This document shows, in pieces, positions 1 to 9,147 of a DNA stretch of 64,000 nt. A program made the translations under genes and the position numbers. The DNA is taken from positions 470,880-534,879 of the forward strand of contig NZ_NWSQ01000001.1 of NCBI RefSeq assembly GCF_002531725.1, written 5' to 3'. Under the pieces are notes generated by a model. That model worked only from the letters and a program-made list of their open reading frames with translations, had not been told where the DNA came from and ran no database searches. Origin of the DNA: Rhizobium sp. L43. GTDB lineage: Bacteria > Pseudomonadota > Alphaproteobacteria > Rhizobiales > Rhizobiaceae. The stretch's first letter is position 1. Every line of letters begins with the position of its first letter.

Positions 1-1574
1 GGCCGAAAGCCCAGCTTGGCGGCAAAGGTCGCGGCGATCGGCGCCATGACCAGAACGGTCGCCGCATTGTTCAAAAACGGCGTCACGGCCATGGCCGCAA
101 CCAGGATCAATGCCAGAGCGCCGAATGGCGGGAGCATTTCGGCGGTTCGCGAGAGGAGGTCCGCTATAATGTCGGTGGTGCCTGTGGTTCTCAGCGAGTC
201 ACTGATCGGAATGAGAGCGGCCAGCATGATCAGAATGGGCGCATCAAGATGATGATAGACTTCGCGCAACGGTACAGATCCGGTGACCACCATCAGAAAG
301 GCGGCGGCAAAAAATGCCGTCGCGACAGGAATGCCACCGAAGGCTGTCGCCGCCATCGTGGCCATCAGGATCATGACGGGGATCATGCCGTTGCGGGCGT
401 TGCCGAGCTTCATATCGCGTACGACCAGCGGCAGACATCCCCATTCGCGTAGGAGATCCGGTAGTTTCTGCAAGTCGCCCTGCAAGACCACGACATCGCC
501 GTTGCGGATCTTGATCTCGCCCAGACGCTCGGTGAAGCGCCTGTCCCGGCGGCTGACGGCAAGAAGGTTGAGGCCGGTATTGTGGAAGAGGGAAACGTCT
601 TTTGCGCTGACGCCGATCAATCGGGAATGTTCGCCGACGATGGCTTCGACCGAACTGATGTCCTGGCGTATCTCGGGCTCGTGTTTGCGATCGGACAACT
701 GAAGCCTGGCTTCGCTGACGATCTTGTCGAGGGCGCTTTGCTCTCCCTCGATGATCAGAAGGTCGCCATCCTTCAGCACGGTATCGGGAAGGGGCGTTCG
801 TCTCTGGCCGCTGCCGCCGATAATGGCGGTCACCATCGCATCGCCGCCAGCCGGTTTCTGCAGCCAGCTGACGGACCGGCCAATCGCCCCCGATGGCGTG
901 GTGACCTTGGCTTCGGTCGTGTAGTTCTTGATCGCCACCGCTTCATCCATGGACGTTTCCATCCGCGATCTTTCGGGAAGCAGCTTGTAGAACAGCGCCA
1001 GAAAGACAACGCCGGTGACGGCGAGCGCCAGGCCGACGGGCGTATAGTCAAACATTGTGAACGGCTGCCCGGTGACCTCCTCACGCACCCGGGAAACGAT
1101 GATATTCGGCGATGTGCCGATCTGCGTCATCAGCCCTCCAAGCAGAGAGGCGAAAGACATCGGCATCAGGAACATGGACGGCGATACACGTGATTTCCGC
1201 GCCATTTGCACGGCAACCGGGATCATGATCGCCAGCGCACCGATATTTTTTACGAAGGCGGACAGGGCCGCGACAATGGCAATCAAAATGATCAGCTGCA
1301 TCCGTGGCCCGCGTCTTTCCGGAGAAAATCTGCGCAGCGCGACATCCATGATCCCCGACCTGGATATCGCCGCGCTGACAATCAGCGCGCTGCCGACGAT
1401 GATGACGATGTCATCGGCAAAACCGGAAAAGGCAGTTTTGGCCGGGACGATGCCGACGATGATTGCCACGAGAAGGGAACTCACGGCGACGATATCGTAT
1501 CGATAACGCCCCCATACGAAAGCGCCCATCATGAACGCGATGACGAGAAGAGAAAGCCATTGATCAACGCGCAT
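1..1574 (-). CDS. SLC13/DASS-family permease with central TrkA-C domains (3' end beyond window)
   Basis: The minus frame is open from ATG 1574 to the window edge (about 524 codons, no stop), so the C-terminus is missing. The start reads MRVDQWLSLLVIAFMMGAF, a membrane segment. Hydrophobic helices fill the first 180 or so residues and include the SLC13-like stretch GGLMTQIGTSPNIIVSRVRE. Two soluble segments with TrkA-C character follow (around GDLLIIEGEQSALDKIV and RNGDVVVLQGDLQKLPDLL), then a second membrane half containing TPFLNNAATVLVMAPIAAT. This helix, TrkA-C pair, helix order is usual for the SLC13 permeases that move divalent anions (dicarboxylates, sulfate) across the inner membrane. 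The substrate cannot be read from the sequence. No strong ribosome binding site precedes ATG 1574. Confidence 0.8.
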   Translation of the reverse strand, partial: MRVDQWLSLLVIAFMMGAFVWGRYRYDIVAVSSLLVAIIVGIVPAKTAFSGFADDIVIIVGSALIVSAAISRSGIMDVALRRFSPERRGPRMQLIILIAIVAALSAFVKNIGALAIMIPVAVQMARKSRVSPSMFLMPMSFASLLGGLMTQIGTSPNIIVSRVREEVTGQPFTMFDYTPVGLALAVTGVVFLALFYKLLPERSRMETSMDEAVAIKNYTTEAKVTTPSGAIGRSVSWLQKPAGGDAMVTAIIGGSGQRRTPLPDTVLKDGDLLIIEGEQSALDKIVSEARLQLSDRKHEPEIRQDISSVEAIVGEHSRLIGVSAKDVSLFHNTGLNLLAVSRRDRRFTERLGEIKIRNGDVVVLQGDLQKLPDLLREWGCLPLVVRDMKLGNARNGMIPVMILMATMAATAFGGIPVATAFFAAAFLMVVTGSVPLREVYHHLDAPILIMLAALIPISDSLRTTGTTDIIADLLSRTAEMLPPFGALALILVAAMAVTPFLNNAATVLVMAPIAATFAAKLGFR

Positions 1575-1833
1575 GTTTGCATCCCGGTGGTAGCAATTAA
1601 CGTTTGACGCAAGAGAATGATGCGGCGGGCCGGACAATTTTTCATCGCTCCTCGCGGCTTCCTGCGGCCGGCAATCGGATGGGCCTGGAAAGCCGGCCGT
1701 TCATCCGTCCCGGGCGGCACGCGAGGCTCGACATCGACGCAGTTGTTTCCAATATTCAGCTGGAGAAGGCCATCATGGAACTTCCTGCCGCCGGCCGGCA
1801 TTCCGTGCTTGGATGCTGCTTGCGGGAACGACA

Positions 1834-4479
1834 ATGGCCAGTGACAACCTCTCGACATATCGATCGAAGCGCGACTTTCAAAAGACGGCGGAGCCGAGCG
1901 GCGATAAGCAGATCGCGCGCAGCAATCGCCGCCGCTTCGTCATCCAGAAACATGATGCCACCCGGCTGCATTACGATCTGCGGCTCGAACTCGACGGCGT
2001 CTTCAAATCCTGGGCTGTGACCAAAGGCCCATCCCTCGATCCGCACGACAAGCGGCTGGCCGTCGAGGTCGAAGATCACCCGCTTGATTATGGCGACTTC
2101 GAAGGCACGATCCCGAAAGGCCAGTATGGCGGCGGCACGGTGATGTTGTGGGACCGCGGCTATTGGGAGCCCGAGGGAAAGAAAAGTCCGGAGCAGGCGG
2201 TTGCCAAGGGTGACTTCAAGTTCACCCTGGAAGGCGAACGGCTGCACGGCAGCTTCGTGCTGGTGCGCATGCGCAATGATCGCGACGGTGGCAAGCGAAC
2301 CAACTGGCTGCTGATCAAGCACCATGACGCGTTCTCGGTCGACGACAATGGCGAAGCGATCCTGGAAGAGAACGACACCTCCGTCGCCTCCGGCCGAACG
2401 ATGGACGCGATCGCCGCCGGCAAAGGCCGCAAGCCGAAGCCGTTCATGATCAAGGGCGGCGATATCAAGGCCGATGCCGTCTGGGACAGCAATCATGGGC
2501 TGGCCGCCGAGGAGAGGAACGAGGACGCCCGGGCCGGGGGACAGCCGAAGAAGGTTGCGACCGTCGATCTCCCGGACTTCATTGCGCCGCAGCTTTGCCA
2601 GACACTTGAACGTCCGCCTGGTGGTTCCGGCTGGATTCACGAGATCAAGTTCGATGGCTACCGTATCCAGATGCGCACGCTCGACGGCGAGGTGACGCTG
2701 AAGACGAGGAAAGGCCTCGACTGGACCGGCAAATATCCCGAGATCGCCGACGCGGCATCGGCGCTGCCCGACGCCATCATCGACGGCGAGATCTGCGCTC
2801 TCGACGACCATGGCGTACCGGATTTCGCCGCCCTGCAGGCAGCCATTTCGGAAGGCAAGACCGGCGATCTCGTCTATTTCGCCTTCGATCTTCTTTATGA
2901 GGGGGGCGAGGACTTGCGATCGCTGCCTCTCGTCGACCGCAAGGCGCGGCTGCAAAACTTGCTGTCGGATGCCGGCAACGACCCTCGATTGCGTTTCGTC
3001 GAGCATTTCGAGACCGGCGGCGATGCGGTGCTTCGCTCTGCCTGCAAGCTCTCACTGGAAGGCATCGTCTCCAAACAGGGCGATGCACCCTATCGATCGG
3101 GCCGCACCGATAGCTGGGCGAAGTCGAAATGCCGCGCCGGCCACGAAGTGGTGATCGGCGCCTATGCCAAGACCAACGGCAAATTCCGCTCCCTGCTGGT
3201 CGGCGTCTACCGCGGCGACCACTTCGTCTATGTCGGCCGCGTCGGCACGGGATATGGCGCAAAGACAGTGGACACGCTGCTGCCGAAGCTGGAAGCGCTC
3301 GAGACGGCGAAATCGCCCTTTACCGGCATCGACGCGCCGAAGAAGGAGGCCGAGGTCACCTGGCTGAAGCCTCGGCTGGTGGCGGAAATCGAGTTCGCAG
3401 GCTGGACCGCCGACGGCATCGTCCGCCAGGCGGCCTTCAAGGGACTGCGGGAGGACAAACCGGCCAGGGAGGTCAAGGCCGAACGGCCGGCGAAGCCGGC
3501 CGAGACCGACGTGCCGGAGCCGGCGGCGGAGGTGAAGGCCGGGCCGATCCGCCGAAAGGGTGCCAAAGCCGAGGTCATGGGCGTATTGATCTCCAATCCG
3601 GACAAGCCGCTGTGGCCTGATGCCAATGACCGCAGGCCGGTGACCAAGGAAGAACTGGCACGCTATTATGAAGCCGTCGGCGCCTGGATGATCGCGCACA
3701 TAGAGGGACGCCCCTGTTCGATCATCCGTGCGCCCGATGGGATCGGCGGCGAGCAGTTCTTCCAGCGCCATGCGATGCCCGGCACCTCGAACCTTCTCGA
3801 ACTGGTCAAGGTCTTCGGCGACAAGAAGCCCTATCTGCAGATCGACCGGGTCGAGGGTCTGGCCGCAGTCGCGCAGATCGGCGCGGTCGAGCTGCATCCG
3901 TGGAATTGCGAACCGCACAAGCCGGAGGTGCCGGGCCGGCTCGTGTTCGACCTCGACCCTGGACCTGATGTGCCATTCTCCACAGTCGTTTCCGCGGCCC
4001 GCGAAATGCACGATCGTCTCGACCAACTGGGTCTGATCAGTTTCTGCAAGACGACCGGCGGCAAGGGCCTGCACGTCGTCACTCCGCTTGCGATCAACAA
4101 GCGCAAGCCGCTGTCCTGGGCGCAGGCGAAGAGCTTTGCGCACGACGTCTGCCAGCAGATGGCGCGCGACAATCCCGACCTCTATCTGATCAAGATGACC
4201 AAGAGCCTGAGGAACGGCCGCATCTTCCTCGACTATCTCCGCAATGACCGCATGGCGACGGCCGTGGCGCCCTTGTCGCCACGTGCCCGGCCGGGCGCAA
4301 CCGTCTCGATGCCGCTGACCTGGACCCAGGTCAAATCAGATCTGGACCCCAAACGCTTCACCATCCGCACCGTGCCGACACTGCTATCGAAATCGCCGGC
4401 TTGGGAGGATTATTGCGATGGCCAGCGCCCGCTGGAGCAAGCGATCAAACGCCTCGGCAGGGCTTCCAAGGCGGCTTGA
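1834..4479 (+). CDS. ligD: ATP-dependent DNA ligase D (PE-LIG-POL)
   Basis: Multifunctional end-joining enzyme of 881 residues when begun at ATG 1834 ([16 protein letters not shown]); an ATG at 1813 adds seven residues. Three modules are visible. The N-terminal 3'-phosphoesterase domain (about 33-180) carries [16 protein letters not shown] and the run around [15 protein letters not shown]. The ligase domain (about 245-545) has motif I EIKFDGYR with adenylated Lys about 272. The C-terminal primase/polymerase domain (about 585-881) has [12 protein letters not shown] with its metal-binding aspartates. The order PE-LIG-POL is the one found in Pseudomonas and rhizobia; mycobacteria have POL first. 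LigD works with Ku in non-homologous end joining, but no Ku gene lies in this window. A second, ligase-only paralogue lies at 22212-23264. Confidence 0.95.
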   Translation: MASDNLSTYRSKRDFQKTAEPSGDKQIARSNRRRFVIQKHDATRLHYDLRLELDGVFKSWAVTKGPSLDPHDKRLAVEVEDHPLDYGDFEGTIPKGQYGGGTVMLWDRGYWEPEGKKSPEQAVAKGDFKFTLEGERLHGSFVLVRMRNDRDGGKRTNWLLIKHHDAFSVDDNGEAILEENDTSVASGRTMDAIAAGKGRKPKPFMIKGGDIKADAVWDSNHGLAAEERNEDARAGGQPKKVATVDLPDFIAPQLCQTLERPPGGSGWIHEIKFDGYRIQMRTLDGEVTLKTRKGLDWTGKYPEIADAASALPDAIIDGEICALDDHGVPDFAALQAAISEGKTGDLVYFAFDLLYEGGEDLRSLPLVDRKARLQNLLSDAGNDPRLRFVEHFETGGDAVLRSACKLSLEGIVSKQGDAPYRSGRTDSWAKSKCRAGHEVVIGAYAKTNGKFRSLLVGVYRGDHFVYVGRVGTGYGAKTVDTLLPKLEALETAKSPFTGIDAPKKEAEVTWLKPRLVAEIEFAGWTADGIVRQAAFKGLREDKPAREVKAERPAKPAETDVPEPAAEVKAGPIRRKGAKAEVMGVLISNPDKPLWPDANDRRPVTKEELARYYEAVGAWMIAHIEGRPCSIIRAPDGIGGEQFFQRHAMPGTSNLLELVKVFGDKKPYLQIDRVEGLAAVAQIGAVELHPWNCEPHKPEVPGRLVFDLDPGPDVPFSTVVSAAREMHDRLDQLGLISFCKTTGGKGLHVVTPLAINKRKPLSWAQAKSFAHDVCQQMARDNPDLYLIKMTKSLRNGRIFLDYLRNDRMATAVAPLSPRARPGATVSMPLTWTQVKSDLDPKRFTIRTVPTLLSKSPAWEDYCDGQRPLEQAIKRLGRASKAA

Positions 4480-4569
4480 GCATCCGAGTGAATTTCTCTG
4501 CGTGCCCGATATTGCACCTTCACGAAACTACTCCAAATAACTGTGGAATCGATCGAGGACATCCAGGCG

Positions 4570-4598
4570 TTGACAATCTCTTGCCCCTGAGGTCTACT
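4570..4598 (+). promoter_or_regulatory. Candidate sigma70-type promoter of the GntR regulator gene
   Basis: A consensus -35 TTGACA at 4570-4575 is followed after 17 bp by TCTACT at 4593-4598 as a -10 (four of six matches to TATAAT). The -10 lies inside the left arm of the inverted repeat at 4584-4630, so a protein bound there would block this promoter. Confidence 0.5.
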
Positions 4599-4630
4599 GG
4601 CCCACTTACCGGACCAGTAGACCTCAGGGG
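4584..4630. repeat. Perfect 17-bp inverted repeat before the GntR gene (operator or 5'UTR hairpin)
   Basis: Left arm 4584-4600 CCCCTGAGGTCTACTGG and right arm 4614-4630 CCAGTAGACCTCAGGGG are exact reverse complements separated by 13 nt. The left arm overlaps the proposed -10, and the right arm ends in the AGGGG that runs into the ribosome binding site of the gene starting at 4636/4642. It could be an autoregulatory operator of the FCD-type GntR protein or, if transcription starts further upstream, an RNA stem that hides the ribosome binding site. Confidence 0.75.
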
Positions 4631-4635
4631 GAGGG

Positions 4636-5370
4636 ATGGTGATGGATGTTCGGGCGATGCTCGAAGACGACGTTGCGACGCTTGGGGGAGCGCCGAAGAA
4701 GTCGATGAAAGACTTCGTCGTCCAGAAGATTGCGACCTTCATCGCCACCGGCATCCTCAAAGCCGGCGATCCGCTGCCCAGCGAACGGGAGCTGGCTTCC
4801 GCACTCTCCGTCAGCCGCGAGACGGTCCGCGGCGCGATCCTAATCCTTTCCACGCATGGAATTCTCTCGGTTGCGCAAGGAACGCGAACGGTCGTGGCGT
4901 CAGAGGACGTCGGCGAATTGGCGGTCCAGGCTGCGCGTTATCGCGACATTGCCGCCTACAGTCTCGACCATGTTCACCAGGCGCGGCTGCTGATCGAAGC
5001 ACAGGTCGTCAGGGCCGCCGCGCTCAAGATGGAGCCGTCGACGCTCGATTATCTCCGCAAGTCGATTGCAGCACAGGACGCCGCCTGCGACGATCCCGTC
5101 CGTTTCTTGATCTGCGACCGGGAATTTCACACCGTCATCTACCGTTCCAGCGGCAATGCGGTGCTGGCCGACATGGCCGCCGACCTCTATTCCTATCTTC
5201 TCAGCCACCGAAGGCGCGTCGTATCGCAGCCCGGGACGATCGCCACCAGCATCGCCGATCACCGGTTGATCCTCGCCGGCTTGGAGACGCAGGACCCGGA
5301 TGCCGCGGCGGCGGCCTTCGCAATCCACGAAACCCGTATTTATACGACGACCAAATTACTCTTCTCGTAG
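4636..5370 (+). CDS. GntR-family transcriptional regulator, FadR/FCD subfamily
   Basis: Protein of 244 residues. An N-terminal winged helix-turn-helix (about 15-85) contains the GntR signature DPLPSERELASALSVSRETV. An all-helical FCD ligand domain follows (about 95-235), with the expected acidic and histidine positions (EFHTVIY, DHRLILAGLE). ATG 4636 and ATG 4642 (MDVRAML) are in frame; 4642 lies six nt after GAGGG and is slightly better placed. The gene is first in a cluster with a D-erythronate dehydrogenase-like gene 21 nt downstream and a sugar ABC transporter, so it probably controls that cluster in response to a sugar acid. The perfect inverted repeat just upstream suggests autoregulation. 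Confidence 0.88.
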   Translation: MVMDVRAMLEDDVATLGGAPKKSMKDFVVQKIATFIATGILKAGDPLPSERELASALSVSRETVRGAILILSTHGILSVAQGTRTVVASEDVGELAVQAARYRDIAAYSLDHVHQARLLIEAQVVRAAALKMEPSTLDYLRKSIAAQDAACDDPVRFLICDREFHTVIYRSSGNAVLADMAADLYSYLLSHRRRVVSQPGTIATSIADHRLILAGLETQDPDAAAAAFAIHETRIYTTTKLLFS

Positions 5371-5391
5371 TTCGCAGGGAGGCGAAACGCG

Positions 5392-6378
5392 ATGCATATT
5401 CTCATTATCGGGGCGGGAGGAATGATCGGCCGGAAGCTCGCCGCCACACTGGGGCGCAGCGGTTCCCTCGGCGATCATGCAATCACCCGCATGACGCTCG
5501 CGGATGTCGCGGCTCCGCCGGTGCCCGCCGGCATCTCCGTGCCGGTCGAAGCGCTGGCGGCCGATATTTCCGAAAGCCGTGCGGCGGAAGCCCTGGCGGC
5601 TTTCAGGGCCGACGTGATCTTCCATCTCGCCGCGATCGTTTCCGGCGAAGCCGAGCGCAATTTCGACCTCGGCTATCGGGTCAATCTCGACGGCACGCGA
5701 GCCCTGTTGGAAGCGATCCGCCGGGAAGGATCCCGCCAAGCCTATGCCCCCCGTTTCGTCTTCTCCTCGTCGATTGCGGTCTACGGCGCGCCGTTTCCCG
5801 ATCCCATTCCCGACGATTACGTGCTGGCACCGCTCACCAGCTATGGAGTCCAGAAAGCGATGTCGGAGCTTCTGCTTGCCGACTACTCGCGCCGCGGCTT
5901 CGTCGACGGCATCGGCATTCGGTTGCCGACCATCGTGATCCGGCCCGGTGCGCCGAATGCCGCCGCCTCGGGCTTCTTTTCCGGCATCCTGAGGGAACCG
6001 CTGGCCGGCCAGCGCGCCGTTCTTCCGGTCGAGGAAACCGTCAAGCATTGGCTGGCGAGCCCGCGGTCGGCCGTCAGCTTCCTGATCCACGCCGCCACGC
6101 TCGACACATCGTCGCTGGGTGTTCGGCGCACGCTCACCATGCCGGGGCTTGCCGCCACCGTTGCCGACCAGATCGATGCGTTGCGCCGTGTCGCCGGGCC
6201 GGAGGCTGCGGAACTGATCGACCGTCGCCGCGACGAGGTGATTGAAGGGATCGTCGCCGGATGGCCGAAATCCTTTACGCCGGAACGGGCGACGCAGCTG
6301 GGTTTTTCCGCGGAAACCAGCGTCGACGAGCTGATCGAGGTCTACCTCGCCGAAGACGCTCCGGATGCGTCCCGATGA
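5392..6378 (+). CDS. denD: NAD-dependent epimerase/dehydratase-fold enzyme, probable D-erythronate dehydrogenase
   Basis: Short-chain extended dehydrogenase of 328 residues. The dinucleotide motif GAGGMIG is at residues 7-13, the catalytic serine region SSSIAVYG at 125-132, and the Tyr/Lys pair SYGVQK gives Y151 and K155. The opening MHILIIGAGGMIGRKL and the stretch HLAAIVSGEAERNFDLGY match what I know of DenD proteins, which oxidise D-erythronate to 2-oxo-tetronate. The assignment rests on recall of family sequences, not on a search. The partners of the tetronate pathway (isomerase, kinase, aldolase) are not adjacent. It follows the GntR gene by 21 nt and precedes an ABC importer, which fits uptake and oxidation of a four-carbon sugar acid or a related compound. 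Confidence 0.72.
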   Translation: MHILIIGAGGMIGRKLAATLGRSGSLGDHAITRMTLADVAAPPVPAGISVPVEALAADISESRAAEALAAFRADVIFHLAAIVSGEAERNFDLGYRVNLDGTRALLEAIRREGSRQAYAPRFVFSSSIAVYGAPFPDPIPDDYVLAPLTSYGVQKAMSELLLADYSRRGFVDGIGIRLPTIVIRPGAPNAAASGFFSGILREPLAGQRAVLPVEETVKHWLASPRSAVSFLIHAATLDTSSLGVRRTLTMPGLAATVADQIDALRRVAGPEAAELIDRRRDEVIEGIVAGWPKSFTPERATQLGFSAETSVDELIEVYLAEDAPDASR

Positions 6379-6542
6379 GGGGGAAAACCCGATAGGAGAA
6401 CGTCCCGCCCCGGGCACCCGCACAGATGCGGGATTGCGATGGCTGAAGGACCTGAGAGAGAGAGAAGATGACAGCCGCCGGCAAGACATAACGAAAATAC
6501 CAATACACAGCATGTAGCGCTCGATTTCTGGGAGGAGTGAGT

Positions 6543-7610
6543 ATGGCAGGCGTTCAATTCGCGGATGTGCGAAAGTCCTTCGGTGTGCATCCTGTTATCA
6601 AGGGGGTGGACATCGACATTGCCGATGGGGAATTCGTCATCCTGGTCGGTCCGTCCGGTTGCGGCAAATCCACCCTGCTGCGGATGCTGGCGGGGCTTGA
6701 GAACATTTCCGGCGGCGAGATCAAGATCGGCGGGCGCGTGGTCAACACCCTGCCGCCCAAGGATCGCGACATCGCCATGGTGTTCCAGAACTATGCGCTC
6801 TATCCGCATATGACGGTGGAGCAGAACATGGGCTTCTCGCTGATGCTGAACAAGGCGCCGAAGGCGGAAGCCGAGAAGCGGGTGAAATACGCCGCCGGCA
6901 TCCTCGGTCTCGATAAGCTGCTCGACCGCTATCCGCGCCAGCTTTCCGGCGGCCAGCGCCAGCGTGTCGCCATGGGCCGCGCCATCGTGCGCGATCCGGA
7001 GGTCTTCCTGTTCGACGAACCGCTCTCCAACCTCGATGCCAAGCTGCGCGTCGCCATGCGCGCCGAGATCAAGGAGTTGCACCAGCGGCTGAAAACGACG
7101 ACTGTCTACGTCACCCACGACCAGATCGAGGCGATGACCATGGCCGACAAGATCGTCGTCATGCATGACGGCGTCGTCGAGCAGATCGGCAGCCCGCTCG
7201 AGCTTTACGACAAGCCGGTCAATCTTTTCGTCGGCGGCTTCATCGGCTCGCCGGCAATGAACATGATCAAGGGCAGGCTCGATCCGGAAAACCCGGCACG
7301 TTTCAACGCACCAGACGGCACCGCGCTCCCGGTCGCCAATCCGCCGGCCGACGCCATCGGCCGCGATCTCGTCTACGGGCTTCGTCCGGAATATATCCTG
7401 CTCGATGCCAATGGCCTGCCCGGCGAAATCGTAGTGATCGAGCCGACCGGCTACGAGACGCATCTCATCCTCAAGCTCGGGGGCAGCGACCTCAGCTGCG
7501 TCTTCCGCGAACGCGTCAACGCGCGGCCGGGCGAAACCCTGCGCGTGGCGATCGACGCCGCGCATGTTCATCTCTTCGACGCCGAGAGCGGCCGGAGATT
7601 GACCGACTGA
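6543..7610 (+). CDS. Sugar ABC transporter ATP-binding protein (UgpC/MsmK type)
   Basis: ATPase of 355 residues. Walker A GPSGCGKS is at 36-43, signature LSGGQRQR begins at 134, and Walker B VFLFDEP is at 154-160 with the switch histidine in [12 protein letters not shown]-terminal TOBE/OB region (about 240-355) places it in the CUT1 class that drives MalFG-like permeases. ATG 6543 is chosen because GGAGGAG at 6531-6537 sits five nt upstream; a GTG at 6537 overlaps that site. The partners follow on the same strand: binding protein, two permeases. The 160-nt gap after the dehydrogenase gene holds only a small CCCGCA/TGCGGG hairpin at 6417-6432. Confidence 0.93.
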   Translation: MAGVQFADVRKSFGVHPVIKGVDIDIADGEFVILVGPSGCGKSTLLRMLAGLENISGGEIKIGGRVVNTLPPKDRDIAMVFQNYALYPHMTVEQNMGFSLMLNKAPKAEAEKRVKYAAGILGLDKLLDRYPRQLSGGQRQRVAMGRAIVRDPEVFLFDEPLSNLDAKLRVAMRAEIKELHQRLKTTTVYVTHDQIEAMTMADKIVVMHDGVVEQIGSPLELYDKPVNLFVGGFIGSPAMNMIKGRLDPENPARFNAPDGTALPVANPPADAIGRDLVYGLRPEYILLDANGLPGEIVVIEPTGYETHLILKLGGSDLSCVFRERVNARPGETLRVAIDAAHVHLFDAESGRRLTD

Positions 7611-7668
7611 GGCCGGCCGGCGGCAGCGCGGGGGCGGAGGAGCCTTCTCGTCGCCCGCAGGCAGGCAC

Positions 7669-7688
7669 GCATCCCTTCTCAGGGATGC
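7669..7688 (+). repeat. Intercistronic hairpin between ATPase and binding-protein genes
   Basis: GCATCCCT at 7669-7676 pairs perfectly with AGGGATGC at 7681-7688 around a TCTC loop. It lies 73 nt upstream of the binding-protein start, with no T-run behind it, so processing or message stabilisation is more likely than termination. Confidence 0.55.
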
Positions 7689-7761
7689 AAGGAGCGGCGT
7701 TCACCAAGCGGGAGGTGAGTGCCGGCAAGTTCGTACCCGCTTTTTGATGAGGAGGAATCTC

Positions 7762-9066
7762 ATGAGGATCAGAAGACGTGACTTTCTTGCCGCCTCGGCT
7801 GCCGTCGCCGGCGCCGCCGGCCTCGGCATCCGGCCATCCCTGGCGCAGGCCGAACCGACTTACACGCCGGAAAGCGGCGCCAGCCTCCGGCTGCTGCGCT
7901 GGACGCCTTTCGTCAAGGGCGACGAAGAGGCCTGGATCGCCAATACCAAGAAATTCACCGAAGCCACGGGTGTGGAAGTCCGCATCGACAAGGAAAGCTG
8001 GGAGGACATTCGTCCGAAGGCAGCCGTTGCCGCCAATGTCGGCTCCGGCCCCGATCTCATCATGTGCTGGTTCGACGACGCCCACCAATATCCGGACAAG
8101 CTGGTCGATCTCACCGAACTCGGCAACTATCTCGGCAACAAGTATGAGGGCTGGTACGACGGCGTGAAGGGCTACGCCACACGCGACGACAAGTTCATCG
8201 CCATGCCGTTGACGGCGATCGGCAATGCCGTCGTCTATCGCGACACCCATGTGAAGGCCGCCGGCTTCAGCGAATTCCCGAACGACACGGCTGGTTTCCT
8301 CGAGTTGTGCAAGGCGATGAAGGCAAAGGGCACGCCCGCCGGCTTTCCGCACGGCAAGGCGGTCGGCGACGGCAACAACTACGCCCATTGGCTGCTGTGG
8401 AGCCACAACGGCATGATGGTCGACGAAGGCGGCAAGGTGACGATCAACAGCCCCGAGACGCTGGCATCGATCAACTACGCCAGGGAACTCTACGCCACCT
8501 TCATTCCGGGCACGGAAAGCTGGCAGGACGTCAACAACAACCGCGCCTTCCTGGCCGGCCAGGTCTCGCTGATCGCCAACGGCGTCTCGGTCTATTACAC
8601 CGCCAAGAACGACCCGAAGCTCGCCGAAATCGCCAAGGACATCCGGACGACGAACTTCCCGATCGGGCCCGTAGGCAAGAGCGTCGAGCTTTGCCAGACG
8701 AGCTCGCTGCTGCTCTTCAAACACAGCAAATATCCGGAAGCGGCCAAGGCCTATATCAAGTTCATGATGGAAGCCGACCAGATGAATGCCTGGATCCAGG
8801 GCTCCAGCGCCTATTGCTGCCAGCCGCTCAAGGCCTTCGCCAAGAACCCGATCTGGACCTCCGATCCGATCCACGCGCCCTATGCGCGGGCTTCGGAAAA
8901 GCTGCGCCCGAACGGCTATGCCGGCCCGCTCGGTTATGCCTCGGCAGCGACCATGGCCGACTACGTTCTGGTCGACATGTATGCCGCCGCCGTCACCGGC
9001 CAGATGTCACCGGAGGATGCGATGAAGGAAGCTGAACGCCGGGCAAACCGCTACTATCGCGTCTGA
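7762..9066 (+). CDS. Extracellular sugar-binding protein of ABC transporter (Tat signal)
   Basis: Periplasmic solute-binding protein of 434 residues when begun at ATG 7762, which has AGGAGG about seven nt upstream. The first 32 residues form a twin-arginine signal (MRIRRRDFLAASAAVAGAAG, cut near SLAQA-EP). The mature part is a family 1 binding protein (MalE-like): KFTEATGVEVRIDKESW, GPDLIMCWFDDAHQYPDKLVDLTEL and the late AAKAYIKFMM. The Tat signal implies folding before export. It lies between the ATPase and the two permeases, which make up the rest of the importer. Substrate unknown; the adjacent DenD-like enzyme hints at a sugar or sugar acid. Confidence 0.92.
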   Translation: MRIRRRDFLAASAAVAGAAGLGIRPSLAQAEPTYTPESGASLRLLRWTPFVKGDEEAWIANTKKFTEATGVEVRIDKESWEDIRPKAAVAANVGSGPDLIMCWFDDAHQYPDKLVDLTELGNYLGNKYEGWYDGVKGYATRDDKFIAMPLTAIGNAVVYRDTHVKAAGFSEFPNDTAGFLELCKAMKAKGTPAGFPHGKAVGDGNNYAHWLLWSHNGMMVDEGGKVTINSPETLASINYARELYATFIPGTESWQDVNNNRAFLAGQVSLIANGVSVYYTAKNDPKLAEIAKDIRTTNFPIGPVGKSVELCQTSSLLLFKHSKYPEAAKAYIKFMMEADQMNAWIQGSSAYCCQPLKAFAKNPIWTSDPIHAPYARASEKLRPNGYAGPLGYASAATMADYVLVDMYAAAVTGQMSPEDAMKEAERRANRYYRV

Positions 9067-9083
9067 GCCGCGCCTGAAAACAA

Positions 9084-9110
9084 GCGGCATGCCGAAAGCC
9101 GGCATGCCGC
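9084..9110 (+). repeat. Strong hairpin after the binding-protein gene
   Basis: GCGGCATGCCG (9084-9094) pairs perfectly with CGGCATGCCGC (9100-9110) around a 5-nt loop, 18 nt after the binding-protein stop. It lies before the permease genes and has no T-tract, so it is likely a 3'-end stabilising or partial termination element that lets the binding protein be made in excess. Confidence 0.7.
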
Positions 9111-9147
9111 AAAATCTGGCAGTTCAAAAGGCAGAGGGAGATAGGCA

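Noticed and set aside
1529..1858. 109-residue frame between the SLC13 permease and LigD
   Set aside because: It overlaps both gene starts, has no recognisable motif and lies where the promoters must be.
4401..6245. 614-residue plus-strand frame over the GntR and DenD-like genes
   Set aside because: Arg-rich out-of-frame translation of two well-supported genes, with no domain.
6417..6432. Small hairpin CCCGCA/TGCGGG before the sugar ATPase
   Set aside because: Only a 6-bp stem with no T-run; hairpins this short are expected by chance in GC-rich DNA.
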